A stretch of DNA of 55,215 nt from Rubrivivax sp. Lineage in GTDB: Bacteria > Pseudomonadota > Gammaproteobacteria > Burkholderiales > Burkholderiaceae_C. A program made the translations under genes and the position numbers. Where the stretch lies: assembly GCA_014859905.1 (NCBI GenBank), contig JACZKT010000009.1, forward strand, positions 1-55,215, given 5' to 3'. The number at the start of each line of letters is the position of its first letter. The first letter of the stretch is position 1. This document shows positions 49,975-55,215 of the stretch, piece after piece. Under the pieces are notes generated by a model. The model saw only the letters and a program-made list of their open reading frames with translations. It searched no databases and had not been told where the DNA came from.

Positions 49975-50059
49975 GTGACTTGTCCACGGCGGGCGTGCCA
50001 TTGATCAGGTTGGTCGATCTCGGCTGGCTCTGGGCTCTCATGCGCTTACGTGACTGATA

Positions 50060-51125
50060 CTAAGTTGCGTTCAAAGATATAGACGTTATCCAGTTAAACC
50101 CGGTCATTGACTGGGTTCGAACTGGGTCAGCTTCGAGGGCGACGATGCCGGCGGTCAGCGCGCGCTCGACCGCGTCGAGGTCGGCGAAGACATGGTTTGC
50201 GAAGCAGTCCTCGCGCATCGCCTCCCACAGGTGCTCGGCCGGGTTGAGCTCGGGGCTGTAAGGAGGCAGGAACATCAGCCGCATGTTCGGCGGCACGGCG
50301 AGCTCACCAGCGATGTGCCAGCCCGCCTGGTCCATGACCATGAAGACGAACTCGTCGGCGTGACGCTGAGCGACCTCGTCGAGGAACATCGACATCATCT
50401 GGGCGTCGACCCAAGGCAGCACGAGGCTGTCCATCACTCCGTCGTGCGGGCTGACGGCGCTGAAGGCATAGAGGTATTTGCGCTGCAGCCGCGCACCGAC
50501 CACAGGGCGCACTCCCCTTGGCGCCCAGCAGCGCCGCGGCGTACCCAGCAGCCCGAAGCGACCTTCGTCCTGGAACATCAACCGCACCCGGCGGCCCTGC
50601 TCAGCCTGGCGCCAGACCTCTTGGCGTACCGCGCGGCGGAGTTTTTTTAAAGGCGGCCTGCGCCGCGATGTCCGCCTTCGGGTGCCTGGGGCGCGGCACG
50701 ACCTTGCGCCAGCCGTGCCGCGCCAGCAGCCGATACACCGTCGACCGTGCCACGGCCTTGCCGGTTCGCTCCCGGTAGGCCTGCTGGATATCGGCCACGG
50801 TGAGCATGCCGCCAGCCTCGGCGCACTCGACGAACGGCGCCAACAGCGTCTTCTCCTGCTCCTGCGTGAGGTGCTGGTGACGCCTGCCGCCGCGGCTGCC
50901 CACGTCGAAGATCGCCTCGCCCTCCTTGGCCCAGCGCGAGTGCATCACGTGCACGGTGGCCGTGGACCAGCCGAGCAGCTGCGCGATTTCCGCCGCCGAG
51001 CTGCCCAGCGTGGCCCGGATCAGCACGCATTGGATGCGCTGGTACTCCGAGTGGCTGTGGGCCCCTTTCAGCCTCTCTGCCAACCGCTCCACGGTGGGCT
51101 TGTCGCCCACGATCAGACTCTTCAT
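50060..51125 (-). CDS. IS630 transposase in two frames (HTH part 50601-51125; DDE part 50060-50587) across an A7 run
   Basis: HTH: AAEIAQLLGWSTATVHVMHSRWAKEG; DDE: MRLMFQDEGRFGLLG, VMDQAGWHIAGE, LPPYSPELNPAEHLWEAMRED; junction TTTAAAAAAACTC. Confidence 0.85.
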
Positions 51126-51184
51126 CCACGACTCCTTGAAGTCCGTGGATCGACATCATATCTAGTTTATTGAACGCGACTTGG
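50060..51184 (-). mobile_element. IS630-family insertion sequence flanked by TA dinucleotides
   Basis: Left end CTAAGTTGCGTTCAA and right-end complement CCAAGTCGCGTTCAA; TA at 50058-50059 and 51185-51186; two-frame IS630 transposase inside. Confidence 0.85.
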
Positions 51185-51564
51185 TATGAAGGCATCGAGT
51201 GGTCGGTCACACGAGTGACGCAAGGCGGCGAGTATGGGAGCCAGGTCCGACACCATCACGTCGTCGGTCGGTTCGTCGAGCGCCATGTCGGAGAGCCGCT
51301 GCGTCCAGCGATTCCCAACTGCGGTCAGAACGCGTTCGGCGCGATCTGGCGGCTGCGCCGCTGCCAACTCGACCATGATGTCCCGGAGCAAATCCAGACG
51401 CAATGTGACCGCATGAAGATCGCGCGAAGCCATGGTGTTCTCCTGACGAGCTGCTGTTGATGGCTCACATGGTCGCCGACAAACCCAGCGGCGACCATCC
51501 CCCGATGCGGGCCCCCGCACGGAGGGAAAGGCATCCACCCCATTGGGGGGGTCAGAGCCGTCCG

Positions 51565-52785
51565 TCAGGAGTACGCCTCGATTCCGAGGCACTTTCTCAC
51601 CCAGACGGCGGCGGTTCCCTCGCCGGCGACGTTGTCGGCGATTCGCTCGCCGACGAGCGCGCCCACACCAATCGCTTCAGCGGCGGCAACTGCGTTGTCG
51701 CGCGCCGCGCCGACATCAGCGCCAGTGAGCTCATAGCCTTCGCCACGCGCCATCCAGTACAGCGCCGTTAGGGCAACCTCCGAAGCGAAGGCCGGCTGAC
51801 TCTTGACATGGTCGCGCGCGGCACGCACGAGCGTCTTCGGATCCACTGGGGCGCGTCGCGCGAGTGCAAGGGCCAGGTCGTATTGCTTGAGCGTCTTTGC
51901 GGTCGCAAACCACTTGCCCTCTGCGCCCGGCGTTGAGGCAATCAGGTCGCCGAGGATCCGACCTGGATCGATGCCGGGGTATCGTTTGGCGATGGCGCGA
52001 AAAGTCGCGATGTTCGTGTTGGCCGACGTGGCTTGGATGCCGTACCGCGCATAGGCCTCATCGACGCGACCGGCGTCCAGCAGCAGCTGCTCGGCCACGG
52101 CCGATATCGCCATATCCGGCGCGTGCCGGCTGCGCAGCCCCTCCATCAGGTCGATGGCACCGTCCACGTCGCCGCGCGCAGCCAGGGCCTTCGCAGCCCA
52201 TTGCTGATCATGCCAGTAGGGCTTGGGGTCGAGCGCCAGCACGGCCAGCAGGTCGTCGAAGCGACCGGCGTGGAACAGCGCGCTGTAGCAGAGCGTGCCG
52301 GAACTGGCGTAGGCGTAGGTGCCCTTTTTGCGGTCTGCCATGACGAGCTGCATCAGCAGCAGAAGTTGGTCCGCCCACTGGGAGGCCAGTGCCGGATCCC
52401 CACACAAGACGCCCCAATGCTCGCCCAGGGACTCGATGTAGGGAGGGTCGTCTTCCTGAATGGCGTCGAGGAGCCGTTCCAGCCACTTCTCGCGCACACG
52501 CCGTGGTACTGGCGCTGCCGCAATCAGGGGCACCATTCTCTCGACGACGCCGTTGGTCGCGTTGCCCAGCGCGCCGCTGGAGCTGTCGATCTGGTTGATA
52601 GCTGGAGAGAGCTTTTCGAGCAGCAGGACCGCGCCCTCGCCGGCCAGTGCTGGATCGGTGCGCGCCACGCGCTCGATCTCCCCGACGGCCTCGTTCAGGC
52701 GTTCGATGGCCTTGCGCGTGCCGCGCCATCCGAACGCGTTGCGCCGAAAACTGGCCCTGAAGGCCCATGCATGGGAAGCCGCCAC
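51565..52785 (-). CDS. Hypothetical protein, helical/TPR-like
   Basis: Long ORF with coding-like composition; ...LLAVLALDPKPYWHDQQWAAKALAARGDVDGAIDLMEGLRSRHAPDMAISAVAEQLLLDAGRVDEAYARYG. Confidence 0.7.
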   Translation of the reverse strand: MAASHAWAFRASFRRNAFGWRGTRKAIERLNEAVGEIERVARTDPALAGEGAVLLLEKLSPAINQIDSSSGALGNATNGVVERMVPLIAAAPVPRRVREKWLERLLDAIQEDDPPYIESLGEHWGVLCGDPALASQWADQLLLLMQLVMADRKKGTYAYASSGTLCYSALFHAGRFDDLLAVLALDPKPYWHDQQWAAKALAARGDVDGAIDLMEGLRSRHAPDMAISAVAEQLLLDAGRVDEAYARYGIQATSANTNIATFRAIAKRYPGIDPGRILGDLIASTPGAEGKWFATAKTLKQYDLALALARRAPVDPKTLVRAARDHVKSQPAFASEVALTALYWMARGEGYELTGADVGAARDNAVAAAEAIGVGALVGERIADNVAGEGTAAVWVRKCLGIEAYS

Positions 52786-52870
52786 CGTGGTCCTGGTCTG
52801 CCGCTACCAGAACATGCTGCCCGACGTCGCGTACAGACAGCGCACCCCAGCTCTCGTCGGCAACTGGCCT

Positions 52871-53254
52871 TCAGCCCTTTGACAGAAGGTCCTCGGGCTT
52901 CTTGCCCGCAGCCAGCGCAGCCTTGAACCAGTCCGGGCGCTTGCCGATGCCGCCCCATGTGTGACCTTGATCGTCTTTGAACTTCACGGCCTTCGCGGGT
53001 CGCTTTGCAGCGGCGCTCTTGCGCCCCTTCCTCGCAGGCATGCCGCCAAGCGCTGCGGGGGACTTGCCAACCTGCCGGGCGGCTTTGCCCAAACCCAGAT
53101 CAGCTGCCGTCAGGCCGTAGTGGGCGATAGCGTCCTTCACCTTGGCGATGACCTCCGCCATCTCCGTCTTGCGCAGAGCATCGGCCTGCGCTTGAAGCGC
53201 AGCAATCTGCGCGGTCAATGCCGCCAGGGTCGGACCACTCTTGCTTGTTGCCAT
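52871..53254 (-). CDS. H-NS-like nucleoid-associated protein
   Basis: N-terminal coiled coil and C-terminal VKFKDDQGHTWGGIGKRPDWFKAALAAGKKPEDLL. Confidence 0.88.
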   Translation of the reverse strand: MATSKSGPTLAALTAQIAALQAQADALRKTEMAEVIAKVKDAIAHYGLTAADLGLGKAARQVGKSPAALGGMPARKGRKSAAAKRPAKAVKFKDDQGHTWGGIGKRPDWFKAALAAGKKPEDLLSKG

Positions 53255-53364
53255 GTGCCAGCTCTCAGGGTTTCGTTGAAAACGTCAGAGGATAGGTCAA
53301 TTGCGGGCACCTGCTGTTGGCTGGAGCCATACCTTTCAGTCGAACGCGGCGTGCCCGCGACAAG

Positions 53365-53868
53365 TCAGCAAAGCGAAGCTTGCTGCAGAACCTCGACAAG
53401 GCCGTTACTCATCTTCTCCAGCTCCTCCTCTGGGAAGCCGAACCGGTCAAAGATCATGTTCATGCCGCCGAAGGCGCGCCCCAGGGCCGCCGCCACCAGG
53501 TCGGCGTCCATCTCGACGGCACCCCGGCCGAGGAACCGGCTTCCCGCAACGCAGAAGAGGAGCAACTTGATGCTGTCGTCGACCTGGTTGAAGAAGTACG
53601 CCCAATGCGGCCACGACGACTCCAACCCGCGCAAGAGGCTCCGAACCTCGGGGATGTCGACCAGCTCGCGTGGATCGTTGTTGTAGCCGTCGACGACGAG
53701 TGTCATCTGGCCCCTGTACCTCCAGGCGTCCTCGCGGGTCGCCAGAAACGGTTTCAGCCGGGACAGCACGGAGGCCAGGTCGCCCGCCTCGACCTCTCGC
53801 CGGGAGATAAGGAGAACCACGGGTTCGGAAACGCCGGGGCGGAGATCAAGGCGCGGTCGCTGGGGCAT
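53365..53868 (-). CDS. Hypothetical protein
   Basis: MPQRPRLDLRPGVSEPVVLLISRREVEAGDLASVLSRLKPFLATREDAWRYRGQMTLVVDGYNNDPRELVDIPEVRSLLRGLESSWPHWAYFFNQVDDS. Confidence 0.6.
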   Translation of the reverse strand: MPQRPRLDLRPGVSEPVVLLISRREVEAGDLASVLSRLKPFLATREDAWRYRGQMTLVVDGYNNDPRELVDIPEVRSLLRGLESSWPHWAYFFNQVDDSIKLLLFCVAGSRFLGRGAVEMDADLVAAALGRAFGGMNMIFDRFGFPEEELEKMSNGLVEVLQQASLC

Positions 53869-54052
53869 GCCGCTATTCTGGCGCTGGGTTTTCGGACTTG
53901 CTTGGTGATATCAGCGACATCGGCCACCTGCCACGCAGCCGACAATCGTGGTCAGGGCTTCAGGGGGCCTGTTTGCAGGTTCTTCGATAACCAGTTTCAC
54001 TCATCGGCCGCCGATCCGGCGCCAGGTGCCCAACCGATATCGACACACGCGA

Positions 54053-54213
54053 TGTGACCACCGCGCTCGACGACAAGCTGGCAGCCGTGTCCCGACAGAT
54101 CGTCGTCGGCTGGTCTGCGCTTTCTGTCGACATAGAGACCAATCCTGCGGACGGCGACCCGATCTTCAAGATCGGCGCGGTTCGGTCGGACATGGTCGGC
54201 AGCAAGCGCCCCT
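54053..54213 (+). pseudogene. Possible DnaQ-like/helicase-associated exonuclease fragment
   Basis: DVTTALDDKLAAVSRQIVVGWSALSVDIETNPADGDPIFKIGAVRSDMVG (D-x-E exonuclease-like). Confidence 0.35.
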
Positions 54214-54550
54214 GACCCACGTGCCACTGGTCGTCGGGCGCACCCGTGTTGCCGACGCTGGGGGCCGGGGGCGTACCGTAGAAGGCCTGCCCGCGCACCG
54301 CTGCGCCCATCACGAACTGATGGCCGCCCCAGCCATGGTCGGTGCCATCGCCGTTGGAGGTCAACGCGCGCCCGAAGTCGCTGCCGGTGAAGGTGGTCAC
54401 CTGGTTGGCCAGGCCCAGCTCGTCGAGCGCGGCCTGGAACGCCCCGAGCGCCTGGCTGAGCTGGCGCAGCAGCCCCGGGTGAGCCACCATCAGTCGGTCG
54501 TGGTGATCGAAGCCGCCGAGCGAACACAGGAACACCTCTCGGCAACTCCG
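54210..54550 (-). pseudogene. DUF1501-family protein fragment
   Basis: EVFLCSLGGFDHHDRLMVAHPGLLRQLSQALGAFQAALDELGLANQVTTFTGSDFGRALTSNGDGTDHGWGGHQFVMGAAVRG. Confidence 0.7.
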
Positions 54551-54879
54551 AACGGGCGGGCATGTGGCTGTCAACACAACTACGACATCGCCAGTGGGTC
54601 ATGGGCAGAGTGGCACACGTGTTGCGTTGGCCGGCCAAGGAACGGGCGGGCTTCTCGTCCTGGTCAGCTGCATCGATCAAGCGCCTGGCATCGATGCGCG
54701 ATTGGCCCCAAGGGGCGCTCGCATGGGCCTGTCCCCCAGCGGCCGAGCTTGTCCGGCAGCAAGACACGTTGCGCCAGGAGTTCAGCATCTCGCCCAGGTA
54801 CTTCAAGGCATGCGCGACCCTGTTTGCTTCGATCCAGTGACTGGGATCCGAAGCCCTCAACAAGGCGCCATTCGCAAAA

Positions 54880-54937
54880 TATTCGTTCAGGGTCGCAGAT
54901 TATTCGTTCAAAGTCGCAGTTATTTCGTTCTTCGACA
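54880..54937 (-). repeat. Transposon-end-like array of 20-21-bp direct repeats with terminal TGTCGAAG
   Basis: Plus strand: TATTCGTTCAGGGTCGCAGAT, TATTCGTTCAAAGTCGCAGT, TATTTCGTTCTTCGACA. Confidence 0.6.
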
Positions 54938-55040
54938 ACTGCACGGTGACGCCACGCTTTGCCGCAAGCGCATCAATGCGGGCGACTGACAAGTAGGAAT
55001 AAGTGCTCGGGTAGCCAAACCAGAATTGCAGCGTTTGCAT
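54938..55040 (-). pseudogene. DsbA-family (2-hydroxychromene-2-carboxylate isomerase-like) N-terminal fragment
   Basis: MQTLQFWFGYPSTYSYLSVARIDALAAKRGVTVQ then transposon end. Confidence 0.6.
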
Positions 55041-55091
55041 CGAGGCCCTCCGGTCCAGATTCTGCGACCTATCGAGCAAAGCAGCGACGTC

Positions 55092-55215
55092 CATGGCGGC
55101 CATTGCCGCGCTCTCCAGGGTCAGGCTGCTGGGCTGGTCGTGGCTCGACCCGGCGCTTGGGATCGTCGGCGCGGTGTAGGTGGAGATGTGGGCCAAGGGC
55201 CTCATCGTCGACAAT
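55092..55215 (+). pseudogene. CDF-family cation efflux protein fragment with in-frame TAG
   Basis: SMAAIAALSRVRLLGWSWLDPALGIVGAV*VEMWAKGLIVDN; TAG at 55177-55179. Confidence 0.5.

Noticed and set aside
1-55215. CRISPR arrays, rRNA or tRNA genes
   Set aside because: No regularly spaced identical repeats and no tRNA or rRNA signature noticed by eye; tRNAscan-SE, Infernal or a CRISPR finder would be decisive

Overview
The window is a GC-rich, Burkholderiales-like accessory region (lineage inferred from gene content only). It contains: (1) nested and decayed insertion sequences at the left edge: an IS3 transposase split by an IS110-family element, an istB remnant, and an istA with two in-frame stops next to a GGDEF gene; (2) a formamide/formate locus: FmdB-like zinc ribbons, formamidase, an AmiS/UreI channel, a two-gene NAD-type formate dehydrogenase, an NCS1-permease/histidine-kinase fusion, a REC-degenerate-EAL regulator and a LuxR regulator; (3) a ZIP transporter, tandem crcB (first copy truncated), DUF190, a truncated MFS gene, a cupin and an RND efflux pair; (4) an IS1634-like/Kup pseudogene patch; (5) a GNAT, GNAT-C39, RimK-like ATP-grasp and TorF-like porin cluster; (6) a complete kdpFABC + kdpDE locus with an embedded corA and two untracked small ORFs; (7) a hybrid kinase, hypotheticals, an IS630 element with TA flanks, an H-NS-like protein and a patchwork of gene fragments at the right edge. 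The strongest finding is the IS110 element. Its empty target site can be rebuilt from the interrupted IS3 gene. Its 5' leader carries four short segments that match left target, right target, left donor and right donor in the order and polarity expected of a bridge RNA. A split -35/-10 promoter would be assembled only in the excised circle. A second finding is a direct-repeat operator shared by the kdp promoter and the GNAT/C39/RimK genes.
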